Shown here piece by piece: positions 1-7,276 of a stretch of 10,300 bases of DNA; position 1 is the stretch's first letter, and the number at the start of each line of letters is the position of its first letter. A program made the position numbers and the translations under genes. The notes under the pieces are model-generated. The model saw only the letters and a program-made list of their open reading frames with translations. It was not told the DNA's origin and ran no database searches. This DNA comes from an uncultured Oscillospiraceae bacterium (GTDB lineage Bacteria > Bacillota > Clostridia > Oscillospirales > Oscillospiraceae). The DNA is taken from positions 1-10,300 of the forward strand of contig CALWWH010000147.1 in the NCBI GenBank assembly GCA_944385195.1. Direction: 5' to 3'.

Positions 1-1
1 G

Positions 2-3000
2 GGCTTTCTGGCTCTGGCGTCGACGCTGGGCAGTGGGCGCAATGACAAGAAGCTGGCGCAGACGGCCCAGGCGCTCTACGATACCCTTCGGACCCACGCA
101 CATCCGGCGCGATGGGTCGAACAATGCCGCGCCCAGCTGACTGCCAGGGTTGCGGACGCAGGGCAGACCCCGTGGGGCGAGGCAATCCTCGCCAACATCC
201 GCCAGACCGCGGAGGGACAGCGCAAGCGGATGCAGCAGGCCATTGAAATGGCCATGCAGGACCAGGTGCTGGCGGACAAATACGTCCCCTCGCTGCTGGT
301 GACCCTGGAGGCTCTGGACGATCTGGCGGCGGCAGAGACCTGGGACGAGGCCCGGGCGCAGTTTCCGCTGCCTTTTGAGCGGCTGGGGCGCTCCACTGGG
401 GCGGATGAGACCCTCAAGCTGCGGGTGGGCGCCATCCGCGACAAGTGCAAAAAGGCCATGGAATCCCTTCAGCAGACGCTGTACGACAATTCCCAGGCGG
501 TGCTGGCAGATTTGGGCGGGACTGTAGAGGCCACGCTCTCGCTGTTCGACCTGGCGGAGGCCTTTGGCAAGACATTTACTCGGGAAAAACGTCGCCGGGG
601 GATGTTGGACTTCTCCGACCTGGAGCATGAGACCATCGCCCTGCTGACGGACCGCTACACCGGCAAGCCCAATGGGACCGCCCGGGACATCGCCGCCCGC
701 TACCACGAGGTCATGGTGGACGAGTACCAGGACTGCAACGAGGTCCAGGACACGATCTTTCGCGCTCTCTCCGGGGAGGGGACGCGGCTTTTTATGGTTG
801 GAGACGTCAAGCAGTCTATCTACCGCTTCCGTCTGGCAGATCCGGGCATCTTTTTAGAGAAATACCACGCCTACAGCCACGACCCGGCTCCCGGTCAAGC
901 GCGGAAGGTGCTTCTGAGCCAGAACTTCCGCTCCCAGCCGGCGGTGTTGGAAGCGGTCAACCATGTCTTTCGGACCTGTATGAGCCAATCTGTGGGCGAG
1001 ATGAGCTATACAGACCAGGAGGCGCTGTATCCGGGTGCGCAGCGGCCTGCACTACCGACCCCGGCGGTGGAGCTGCACGTCGTCACCGGCGGGGAAGAGG
1101 ACCAGACCCGGGTGCAGCGGGAAGCGGCGTTTGTTGCAAACCGCATCCGAGCGATGCTCGACGAGGGCGAACAGATCACCGGGGAGGATGGGACGCTGCG
1201 CCCGGTGACAGCGGGGGATATCGTGATTCTCCTGCGCTCTCCGCGTTCGGTGGCGGAGGACTATCTGGCGGCGCTGGCGGCCCGGGGCATTCCGGCCAGC
1301 GGCGGCGGTGGGGGTGATCTCCTAGAGAGCACCGAGGCCCAGGTACTGCTGTGTACCCTGCGGGCCATTGACAACCCGCACCAGGATATTCCCCTGGCGG
1401 CAGCCATGGCCAGCCACATCTTCGGCTTTACGGCCGAGGAGCTGGCACAGATCCGTCAGGCGTCCCGGGGGGATTTCTGCACGGCGCTGACAGCCTATGC
1501 CGCGGAAAACCGAAAAGCCGCAGCGTTTTTGACGCAGCTGAAAGCCTGGCGGACGCTGTCTCAGACCATGCCGGTGCCGGAGCTGATTTGGACGGTGATG
1601 GAGCAGACCGAAATGCGGGCCATCTTCGGGGCCCTGCCCGGCGGCACGCAGCGGCAGCGGAATCTGCTGAGCATTTACGAGGCGTCCCTGGGCTTCCGAG
1701 GGGGCCTGACCGCGTTCTTGGACGCCATGGACCTGCGCCGGCAGGGGCAGGGGATGGAACCGGCGCCCGTCTCCGACGGAGCAGGACAGGTGCGCCCGAT
1801 GAGTATCCATAAATCCAAGGGACTGGAGTTTCCGGTGGTATTTGTCAGCGATCTGGCCCGGGAGTTCAACACCACAGACCTGAACGAGCCGGTATTATGT
1901 CACCCAGAGCTGGGTGTTGGGACCCAGGTGGTGGGCCTGGAATCTATGCAGCAATACCCGACCTTTGCCCGTGCGGCGATCCGCGGGCGGAAGCTGGAAG
2001 AGCTGCTCTCGGAACAGATGCGGGTGCTCTATGTCGCCATGACCCGGGCCAGCGAGCGGATGATTATGACTTTTTGCCTCAAAAAAGCAGAGTCTGCGCT
2101 GGAAAAGGCGGCCTTCGGCGGCTATCCGGCCGACCCATATCTGGTGGGGCAGGCGGACTGTATGGGCCACTGGGTACTCATGGCGGCGCTGCTGCGGCCT
2201 GAGGCGGGCGCCCTGCGCCATGCGGCCGGCGCCGATGAGATGCAGAGCATTCCAGTGGAGGGGCGGTGGAACATCCAGCTCCATGCGTCGGTGGAGGCCG
2301 CAGCCCAGGCGGCGGAGACGATGCAGCCGGCCGGGGAACATGCGGAAACGGTGTCCGCGCCCCTGGCAGCCTTCGCCGATGCCCATGCTGGGGCGGCAAA
2401 GACGCCCTCAAAACTGACGGCGACCCAGCTCAAGGGGCGCTATCAGGACACGGAGGCGGCAGAATCGGCGGCAGAGCTGGCCCCGGCAGGGGTGATTCCG
2501 CGCTTTGACCGCCCGCGTTTCGGTCATCAGGACCTGACGGCGGCGGAAAAGGGCGTGGCGGCGCATTTGTTTATGCAGTACGCAGACTTTGCCCGCTGCG
2601 GCACTGCGGAGGGCGTCAGTGGGGAGCTGAGGCGACTGGTGCGGGAGGAGTTTCTGACTCAGGAGCAGGCAGATGCCGTGAGGCCCGAGACGGTCCTGGC
2701 TTTTTTTGACCATCCGCTGGGGCAGCGGGTGCTGAAGGCGCCGCAGCTGCTGCGGGAGTTTAAGTTCTCGCTCCTGGATCAGGCGGAGCGGTATTATCCT
2801 GCCGCCGGGGCGGGAGAGGAGGTCTTGCTGCAAGGCGTGGTCGACTGCGCCATCGTAGAGCCGGACGGCCTGACTGTCATCGACTTCAAGACCGATCGCA
2901 TCCGGCCAGGCGGCGAGGCGGAGCGGGCCAGGCAGTACCGGGGCCAGCTGGCGGCCTATGCCCGGGCATTGGAGCGCATCACCGGCCTGCCGGTCAAGGC

Positions 3001-3040
3001 ACAGGTGCTGTGGTTTTTTGCCACGGGCACAGCCTGCTAG
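2..3040 (+). CDS. addA: AddA, ATP-dependent helicase/nuclease subunit A (5' end cut by window)
   Basis: AddA is the UvrD-like helicase plus nuclease subunit of AddAB, which resects double-strand breaks for RecA-dependent repair in Firmicutes. The frame is open from base 2, so the ATG at 230 is internal; 1012 residues are visible and roughly the first 200 of a typical 1200, including Walker A, lie outside. Counting from base 2, helicase motif II DEYQD is at residues 240-244, GDVKQSIYRFR at 267, NFRS at 308, SIHKSKGLEF at about 601 and LYVAMTRA at about 676. The C-terminal RecB-like nuclease domain has GVAAHLFMQ (851), GVVD (945-948) and IDFKTD (960-965), so the expected catalytic residues D948, D961 and K963 are present. 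An Ala-rich linker precedes the nuclease domain. A run of five glycines near residue 430 is unusual but in frame. The gene ends at TAG, followed by a hairpin. addB would be expected upstream, outside the window. Confidence 0.96.
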   Translation, partial: GFLALASTLGSGRNDKKLAQTAQALYDTLRTHAHPARWVEQCRAQLTARVADAGQTPWGEAILANIRQTAEGQRKRMQQAIEMAMQDQVLADKYVPSLLVTLEALDDLAAAETWDEARAQFPLPFERLGRSTGADETLKLRVGAIRDKCKKAMESLQQTLYDNSQAVLADLGGTVEATLSLFDLAEAFGKTFTREKRRRGMLDFSDLEHETIALLTDRYTGKPNGTARDIAARYHEVMVDEYQDCNEVQDTIFRALSGEGTRLFMVGDVKQSIYRFRLADPGIFLEKYHAYSHDPAPGQARKVLLSQNFRSQPAVLEAVNHVFRTCMSQSVGEMSYTDQEALYPGAQRPALPTPAVELHVVTGGEEDQTRVQREAAFVANRIRAMLDEGEQITGEDGTLRPVTAGDIVILLRSPRSVAEDYLAALAARGIPASGGGGGDLLESTEAQVLLCTLRAIDNPHQDIPLAAAMASHIFGFTAEELAQIRQASRGDFCTALTAYAAENRKAAAFLTQLKAWRTLSQTMPVPELIWTVMEQTEMRAIFGALPGGTQRQRNLLSIYEASLGFRGGLTAFLDAMDLRRQGQGMEPAPVSDGAGQVRPMSIHKSKGLEFPVVFVSDLAREFNTTDLNEPVLCHPELGVGTQVVGLESMQQYPTFARAAIRGRKLEELLSEQMRVLYVAMTRASERMIMTFCLKKAESALEKAAFGGYPADPYLVGQADCMGHWVLMAALLRPEAGALRHAAGADEMQSIPVEGRWNIQLHASVEAAAQAAETMQPAGEHAETVSAPLAAFADAHAGAAKTPSKLTATQLKGRYQDTEAAESAAELAPAGVIPRFDRPRFGHQDLTAAEKGVAAHLFMQYADFARCGTAEGVSGELRRLVREEFLTQEQADAVRPETVLAFFDHPLGQRVLKAPQLLREFKFSLLDQAERYYPAAGAGEEVLLQGVVDCAIVEPDGLTVIDFKTDRIRPGGEAERARQYRGQLAAYARALERITGLPVKAQVLWFFATGTAC

Positions 3041-3072
3041 GCCCGCTCCTGGCGGCGGATATTGAGAGCAAA

Positions 3073-3134
3073 AAAGCCCGATGCGGTTTGCTGCCCCCTG
3101 CCTGGCAGGGAGACATCCAAACGCGTCGGGCTTT
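3073..3134. terminator. Bidirectional hairpin terminator between addA and the AraC-type gene
   Basis: The arms at 3073-3085 and 3122-3134 form a 13-base-pair stem with one G-U wobble (GCCCGA pairing with TCGGGC at the core). The 36-base interior carries a second hairpin, CCCTGC-CTG-GCAGGG at 3096-3110. Read on the minus strand, the stem is followed by six T residues and begins only 14 bases beyond the regulator's stop codon, so it is a good intrinsic terminator for that gene. On the plus strand only TTT followed by GGTC is seen, so it should stop addA transcripts less efficiently. Confidence 0.75.
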
Positions 3135-3148
3135 GGTCTATCCTATAT

Positions 3149-4300
3149 TCATGCACTCATATGCCGGTCGCGGAACTCGGCGGGGGTGACCTCAAAGGTG
3201 TGCCGGAACATCTTGAAGAAGTAGCTGTTTTGGGTATATCCCGCAGATTCAACAATCTGCTTGATGGGGGTTTGACTGCTGGTGAGCATATCGGCGATGT
3301 AGTCCATGCGCAGCTTGCGCTGATAGTCGGAGAAGGACAGGCCGGTCTCACTCTTGACCACGCGGGTGATCTGCCGTTCGGAGTAGGCAAAGTGTTCTGC
3401 CAGTTCGGCGCGGGTGACGGTGTCGAAATGGGTACGGATGTAGGCGATGATCTGGTTCTCCAGCGGGGCCTCGGGCAGAGGCTCGTCCATGATCAGCTCC
3501 ATGGCGTCACTGCCGCGCAGTTTCTCATCCAGGCTCAGCAGCGCCTGCAAAAACTGCATCCGGCGCAGCTCTACGGCGTGGAAGTCGTTGCGCAGCCGAA
3601 TCTGGAACATGTCCGCAAGGGGGTTCTCGCCGCTGAGATAATGGCCTGTGTGCAGGAGAAGATAGCTGTTGTGGGAACTCTGATGGCAGGTCTGGCGGAA
3701 GAAGGACGAGATGGCCAGATGGTGGTTCGTTAAAATGGCCCCCTGGTGATCCAAGAATTGCGGGCCAAAGGCGATATTCACCAGCAGCGCATCATCGGAG
3801 AAAACCACGGGTGTGTGGGGGACTCCAGGGGGGATGAAGATCATGTCGCCGGGTCGCATGATCATGCGGTTATCGCCGACAAAGTGCAGGGCAGTGCCTG
3901 TGAGCAGACAGACTAGCTCGTAGAAATCGTGGTCATGGGTGCCCATGGGGGCATAGCGGCCATGGACATAGATCCGGATGTTGCAGGCGAAGTCCTCCAG
4001 CGTGACATTGTCGTTCTCGCCCTGCTCGCGCAGGCGCTGGAGCAGAAGCTGGTAGCCGGTCTCCTGCAGATACCTGGTCTGGGCGCTGTGGGTATAAATG
4101 ATGGGGTTGCCTGTATCTTGCACGCGGGATAGCATTGCCGCACCGGCGGAGGAGAGCACGGTCCAGAGTTCATCCAAGTTTTGGATGCTGACAGCGTCGG
4201 GGTTTTGCTCCAACAGCCGGCAGCCCTCGAGATAGGCCTCCTTCATGCGCTGCTCGCCCTCGTTGAGCGGCAGTAAGGCGGAAAAAGGGAATCGCCCCAT
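3149..4300 (-). CDS. AraC-family transcriptional regulator with N-terminal cupin domain
   Basis: This 383-residue protein has the two-domain layout of AraC/XylS regulators. Residues about 105-180 look like a cupin sensor domain, with THDHDFYEL (121-129) followed by a RPGDMIFIPPGVPH turn (149-162) typical of ligand-binding jelly rolls. The C-terminal domain has two helix-turn-helix units, at about 296-320 (ELAEHFAYSERQITRVV) and about 344-377, the latter with the family signature region IVESAGYTQNSYFFKMFR and the end TPAEFR. Residues 1-100 form a helical extension I do not recognise. The start is supported by AGGAGG nine bases upstream and a consensus promoter just beyond; the next Met (residue 19) has no better site. 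The gene is convergent with addA and divergent from nusB. Many such proteins control sugar or host-derived substrate genes, but no likely target lies beside it, so its effector and regulon are unknown. Confidence 0.9.
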   Translation of the reverse strand: MGRFPFSALLPLNEGEQRMKEAYLEGCRLLEQNPDAVSIQNLDELWTVLSSAGAAMLSRVQDTGNPIIYTHSAQTRYLQETGYQLLLQRLREQGENDNVTLEDFACNIRIYVHGRYAPMGTHDHDFYELVCLLTGTALHFVGDNRMIMRPGDMIFIPPGVPHTPVVFSDDALLVNIAFGPQFLDHQGAILTNHHLAISSFFRQTCHQSSHNSYLLLHTGHYLSGENPLADMFQIRLRNDFHAVELRRMQFLQALLSLDEKLRGSDAMELIMDEPLPEAPLENQIIAYIRTHFDTVTRAELAEHFAYSERQITRVVKSETGLSFSDYQRKLRMDYIADMLTSSQTPIKQIVESAGYTQNSYFFKMFRHTFEVTPAEFRDRHMSA

Positions 4301-4332
4301 GGTTTTGCACCTCCTGTCTGCATTCTAACAAT

Positions 4333-4361
4333 ATTATAAACAAAATCTGGGTGGATGTCAA
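4333..4361 (-). promoter_or_regulatory. Consensus sigma-A promoter of the AraC-type gene
   Basis: On the minus strand TTGACA (4356-4361) and TATAAT (4333-4338) are separated by exactly 17 bases, so both hexamers match the consensus perfectly. Transcription should begin near 4326, giving a leader of about 26 bases that contains the AGGAGG ribosome binding site. Such a strong promoter on a regulator gene suggests that repression or autoregulation limits it; this is an inference. Confidence 0.88.
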
Positions 4362-4366
4362 GTTAC

Positions 4367-4380
4367 CGGCGCAAGCGCCG
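4367..4380. repeat. Short palindrome CGGCGC-AA-GCGCCG upstream of the regulator promoter
   Basis: Six-base inverted arms flank an AA centre. The element sits just upstream of the -35 box of the AraC-type gene and about 36 bases upstream of the nusB -35 box. Its core GCAAGCGC (4371-4378) recurs at 4418-4425, overlapping the nusB -35 region. It is too small and off-position for a terminator, so a protein-binding site is possible but unproven. Confidence 0.35.
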
Positions 4381-4415
4381 CAGGGCTGCAAAAGACCCGC
4401 CAGCGGAATCGGCCC

Positions 4416-4444
4416 TTGCAAGCGCAAACGCAATCTGCTATAAT
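4416..4444 (+). promoter_or_regulatory. Extended -10 promoter of the nusB operon
   Basis: TATAAT at 4439-4444 is preceded by TGC, giving the extended -10 form TGnTATAAT. TTGCAA at 4416-4421 is a four-of-six match to the -35 box, 17 bases upstream. The predicted start is near 4451, leaving about 29 bases before the nusB ATG. It is the only good promoter seen before the five-gene operon. Confidence 0.8.
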
Positions 4445-4479
4445 GTACTGCGTAAAAATGTGACCTGGAGAGGTGCCTT

Positions 4480-4926
4480 ATGACCAGAACCTATCTGCGC
4501 GAGCTGGCGGTTCAGCTGGCTTTTATGAGTGATTTTAAGTGGAACACTGCCGAAGAGCTGCAGCAGCAGCTGTTCAACACGGAGTATTACCGCACCCTCA
4601 AGCGAGAGTTCAACCTCTACGAGGAGCTCCCCAACAAGAAGCAGCAGGCATATATCACCAGCCTCGTGGCAGGGGTCGTCGAGCATCGCGAGGAGCTCAA
4701 CGGCTACATCTCCCGCTACAGCATCGGCTGGAATCTGGAACGCATCTCCCGGCTCTGCCGCGCCATCATGCAGGTGGCCATGTACGAGGTGCTCTACGTC
4801 GATGACGTCCCGGGCAGCGTCGCCATCTCTGAGGCCGTGGAGCTGGTGCGCCGCTATGAGGACGAGGACGCCGTGGCCTTTGTCAATGGGGTGCTGGGCG
4901 GCTTTGTCCGCGGCGAGGTGAAATAA
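4480..4926 (+). CDS. nusB: NusB, transcription antitermination factor
   Basis: NusB is a small all-helical RNA-binding protein that, with NusE (ribosomal protein S10), binds boxA RNA and supports antitermination of rRNA transcription. The 148-residue length fits the family. The C-terminal half is diagnostic: ISRLCRAIMQVAMYEVLY (89-106), VPGSVAISEAVELVRRY (110-126) and FVNGVLGGFVR (134-144). The N-terminus (TRTYLRELAVQLAF) aligns with the usual Arg-rich RNA-binding start but carries fewer basic residues than common homologues. The ATG at 4480 follows GGAGAGGTG at 4467-4475 with six bases between. This is the first gene of the operon, and its TAA overlaps the next ATG as TAATG. Confidence 0.93.
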   Translation: MTRTYLRELAVQLAFMSDFKWNTAEELQQQLFNTEYYRTLKREFNLYEELPNKKQQAYITSLVAGVVEHREELNGYISRYSIGWNLERISRLCRAIMQVAMYEVLYVDDVPGSVAISEAVELVRRYEDEDAVAFVNGVLGGFVRGEVK

Positions 4927-5849
4927 TGTGGGCCTTGGGCTTTGACACCAGCAATTATACCACATCCATCGCCCTGAGCGACGGCACGGCGGCTGCCCAT
5001 CGGGCGCGGCTGCTGGATGTTCCAGAGGGCGCGCTGGGTCTGCGTCAGTCCGAGGCGCTGTTTCACCATATTAAGCGCCTGCCGGAGCTGGCTGAGTCCC
5101 TGTTTAAGGACTTTCGGGGCCAGATCTCCGTGGTTGCGGCCAGCACCCGGCCCCGGGCCGTAGAGGGCAGCTACATGCCCTGCTTTCTGGCGGGCCAGTC
5201 CCAGGCGCAGGTCATGGCGGCGCAGATGGGCGTTCCCTTTGTCCCCGTGTCGCATCAGCAGGGACATATGGCGGCGGTGCTCTTTGACGCCGGGCGCATG
5301 GAGGTCCTGGACAAGCCGTTTCTCTGCTGGCACCTGTCCGGCGGGACGACGGAGCTGCTCCACGTCGTTCCGGAGGGATGGAACGCCCGTGCAGAGCGCA
5401 TTGGCGGCACCACCGACCTGTCCGCAGGCCAGCTCATTGACCGCACAGGGCAGCTTTTGGGGCTGCCCTTCCCCTCGGGCAGGCATCTCGATGCCCTTGC
5501 CCAGCGGGGGGATGAGAAAGGCTTCCGTGTCAAGTGCAGTGGTCTTCAGTTTTCCCTCTCCGGGATGCAGAACAAAGTCCGGCAGCTCCGGGATCAGGGC
5601 GCCGGCCAGGAGCAAATCGCCAGCTTTGCCATCAATACCATCTGCCAAGTTGTGGACGAGACGACAAAGGCCGCCCTGGTGCAGTATCCTGGCGAGCCGG
5701 TGGTGTTCTCCGGCGGCGTGAGCTCCAACGCCACTCTGCGGGGCTGGAACTGCGGCTATGAGCGCATCTTCGGCGCTCCGGCCTATTCTACGGACAACGC
5801 CCTGGGCGTGGCTGTGCTGGCCAAACGATGGGAGGCGCGGCATGGATAA
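4926..5849 (+). CDS. TsaD/Kae1-family paralog (glycoprotease M22-like), function unknown
   Basis: This 307-residue ASKHA-fold protein is related to TsaD, the tRNA threonylcarbamoyladenosine enzyme, but looks like a divergent paralog. Conserved features are the metal-binding HxxxH as HQQGH (H110, H114), a TDNA motif with D290 as the likely third ligand, LSGGTTEL (137-144), LLGLPFPSG (178-185) and SGGVSSNATLR (262-272). Expected TsaD residues are altered: the N-terminal ETSCDET-like loop reads DTSNYTT, SGGHT reads SGGTT, and the DDAxGEAFDK segment reads TDLSAGQLIDR (163-173). It is also shorter than ordinary TsaD (about 335-340). A segment STRPRAVEGSYMPCF (73-87) replaces the usual GPGL region. 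It overlaps nusB by one base and xseA by eight. An automatic tsaD label would probably be wrong; a true tsaD is expected elsewhere in the genome. Family membership is firm, the biochemical role is not. Confidence 0.85.
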   Translation: MWALGFDTSNYTTSIALSDGTAAAHRARLLDVPEGALGLRQSEALFHHIKRLPELAESLFKDFRGQISVVAASTRPRAVEGSYMPCFLAGQSQAQVMAAQMGVPFVPVSHQQGHMAAVLFDAGRMEVLDKPFLCWHLSGGTTELLHVVPEGWNARAERIGGTTDLSAGQLIDRTGQLLGLPFPSGRHLDALAQRGDEKGFRVKCSGLQFSLSGMQNKVRQLRDQGAGQEQIASFAINTICQVVDETTKAALVQYPGEPVVFSGGVSSNATLRGWNCGYERIFGAPAYSTDNALGVAVLAKRWEARHG

Positions 5850-7068
5850 GGTCATGACCGTCTCGCAGCTCAATGAGTATATCAAGCGCGTGTTTGATAG
5901 CGACCCCCTGCTGCGTCAGGTGGCCGTCAGCGGAGAGCTGTCCAACTATAAGATCTACCCCTCGGGGCACCACTACTTTTCACTGAAGGACGCCGGCGGC
6001 GTGCTGCGCTGCGTCATGTTTAAGGGCTCTGCCAGCCGCATCCGCTTCCGTCCGGAGGTGGGGATGCACGTCATCCTGACGGGCCGCGTCGGCGTCTATC
6101 CCCGGGACGGGGCGTATCAGTTCTACGCCGAGTCCATGACGCCTGAGGGCGTGGGGGATCTGTTTGTGGCCTTTGAGCAGCTCAAGGAGAAGCTGGCTGC
6201 CGAGGGCCTTTTTGACCCGGGCCGCAAGAAGCCGCTGCCCCGCTATCCCCACCGCATCGCCATCATCACCTCCGGCGCCGGCGCGGCGGTGCAGGACATG
6301 CTGCGCATTCTGGGCAAACGCTATCCCTTGAGCAAGGTGCTGGTCATGCCAGTGCGCGTCCAGGGCGCAGAGGCCCCGCTGGAGATTGCCTCCGCCATAC
6401 GCTATGCCAACCGCTGGAAGATTGCCGATGTCATCATCACTGGGCGCGGCGGCGGCAGCATGGAGGATCTCTGGGCCTTCAACGACGAGCGGGTTGCACG
6501 CATGATCGCGGCCTCGGAGATCCCGGTGGTTTCCGCCGTGGGGCATGAGCCGGACGTAACCATCTCGGACTTCGTTGCAGATCTGCGGGCTGCCACCCCC
6601 TCCAATGGCGCGGAGCTGGTGGCTCCCGATCAGGCCCAGCTGCGCCAGCGACTACAGCACGATGGCGGACGCATGGCCGAGGCGCTGCGCCGTCAGATCA
6701 AGTTCGCCCGCCAGCGGCTGGATACCCTCGCTAGGGCCCGGGTGATGACCGACGCTACGGCCTACGTGCAGGAGCGGCGGCTGTATCTCGACCAGCTGCA
6801 AAACCGCCTGGAAATGACCGCAGCGCGCCATCTGGAGCGAGCCCGTGGGGACTTTGCCCGCCTGACTGCGGCGCTGGACGCCCTGAGCCCCATGAAGGTC
6901 TTGGGGCGCGGGTACGCGCTGGCCCAGTCCGAGGGTGTGATTGTAAAAGACAGCAAGCAGCTGAACGTGGGACAGAGTGTCTGCGTACAGCTGGAACAGG
7001 GCGGCTTCCACGCCACTGTGACCGATATCTGGGAGGAAGAACATGGAACAGCAGAGCTTAAACTTTGA
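5842..7068 (+). CDS. xseA: XseA, exodeoxyribonuclease VII large subunit
   Basis: XseA is the catalytic subunit of exonuclease VII, which degrades single-stranded DNA from either end to acid-soluble oligonucleotides. The 408-residue product has the N-terminal OB-fold DNA-binding domain (about 1-100, beginning TVSQLNEYIKRVF), then the catalytic domain with PHRIAIITSGAGAAVQDML (136-154), GRGGGSMEDLWAFN (201-214) and GHEPDVTISDFVADLRAATPSN (234-255, H235 and D238), a coiled-coil-rich region (about 260-345) that should hold small subunits, and the C-terminal SPMKVLGRGYAL (349-360). I chose the ATG at 5842 because GGAGG lies six bases upstream and the protein then begins like its family; an ATG at 5758 in the same frame would add 28 unrelated residues read inside the previous gene. 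It overlaps the TsaD-like gene by eight bases and xseB by 26. Confidence 0.95.
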   Translation: MDKVMTVSQLNEYIKRVFDSDPLLRQVAVSGELSNYKIYPSGHHYFSLKDAGGVLRCVMFKGSASRIRFRPEVGMHVILTGRVGVYPRDGAYQFYAESMTPEGVGDLFVAFEQLKEKLAAEGLFDPGRKKPLPRYPHRIAIITSGAGAAVQDMLRILGKRYPLSKVLVMPVRVQGAEAPLEIASAIRYANRWKIADVIITGRGGGSMEDLWAFNDERVARMIAASEIPVVSAVGHEPDVTISDFVADLRAATPSNGAELVAPDQAQLRQRLQHDGGRMAEALRRQIKFARQRLDTLARARVMTDATAYVQERRLYLDQLQNRLEMTAARHLERARGDFARLTAALDALSPMKVLGRGYALAQSEGVIVKDSKQLNVGQSVCVQLEQGGFHATVTDIWEEEHGTAELKL

Positions 7069-7276
7069 GCGCGCCATGGCGCGCCTGGAGGAGATCGTGC
7101 GCCAGCTGGAGCGGGGCGAGGCCCCCTTGGATCAGGCCCTGGCGCTGTTTGAAGAGGGCTCCGGTCTGGTACGGACCTGTAATGACCTGCTGGATAAGGC
7201 AGAGCTGCAGGTGGTGCGCCTGATGAAGGGCGCCGACGGGTCGCCCCAGGAGGTGCCCTTTGTCCCTGAAAACTGA
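7043..7276 (+). CDS. xseB: XseB, exodeoxyribonuclease VII small subunit
   Basis: XseB is the small helical-hairpin subunit that binds the XseA coiled coil and is needed for a soluble, regulated exonuclease VII. The 77-residue length and the sequence NFERAMARLEEIVRQLERGE, followed by PLDQALALFEEGSGLVRTC, match the family signature closely. The ATG at 7043 is preceded by GGGAGG with six bases between. It begins inside xseA (26-base overlap), which suggests coupled translation of two subunits that act together. The C-terminal tail LMKGADGSPQEVPFVPEN is the usual poorly conserved end; the DNA encoding it also carries the ispA ribosome binding site. Confidence 0.95.
   Translation: MEQQSLNFERAMARLEEIVRQLERGEAPLDQALALFEEGSGLVRTCNDLLDKAELQVVRLMKGADGSPQEVPFVPEN
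7248..7262 (+). promoter_or_regulatory. Strong ribosome binding site deciding a TTG start for ispA
   Basis: AGGAGG (7248-7253, extending to AGGAGGTG) lies six bases before TTG at 7260-7262, inside the xseB coding region. No ATG or GTG occurs at a suitable distance in the ispA frame, and the family N-terminus begins soon after, so TTG is the likely initiation codon. Confidence 0.8.

Noticed and set aside
230..232. ATG at 230 as the addA start
   Set aside because: The frame is open to the window edge and upstream residues such as GRNDKKLAQTAQALYD look like AddA, so the true start lies outside the window.
3062..3733. Plus-strand open frame of 223 codons through the terminator and the 3' part of the AraC-type gene
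   Set aside because: It begins inside the terminator and runs antisense to the helix-turn-helix region; no motif or ribosome binding site supports it.
5758..5841. Upstream ATG at 5758 as the xseA start
   Set aside because: The extra 28 residues do not resemble XseA and fall in the out-of-frame end of the TsaD-like gene, whereas the ATG at 5842 has a well-placed GGAGG.
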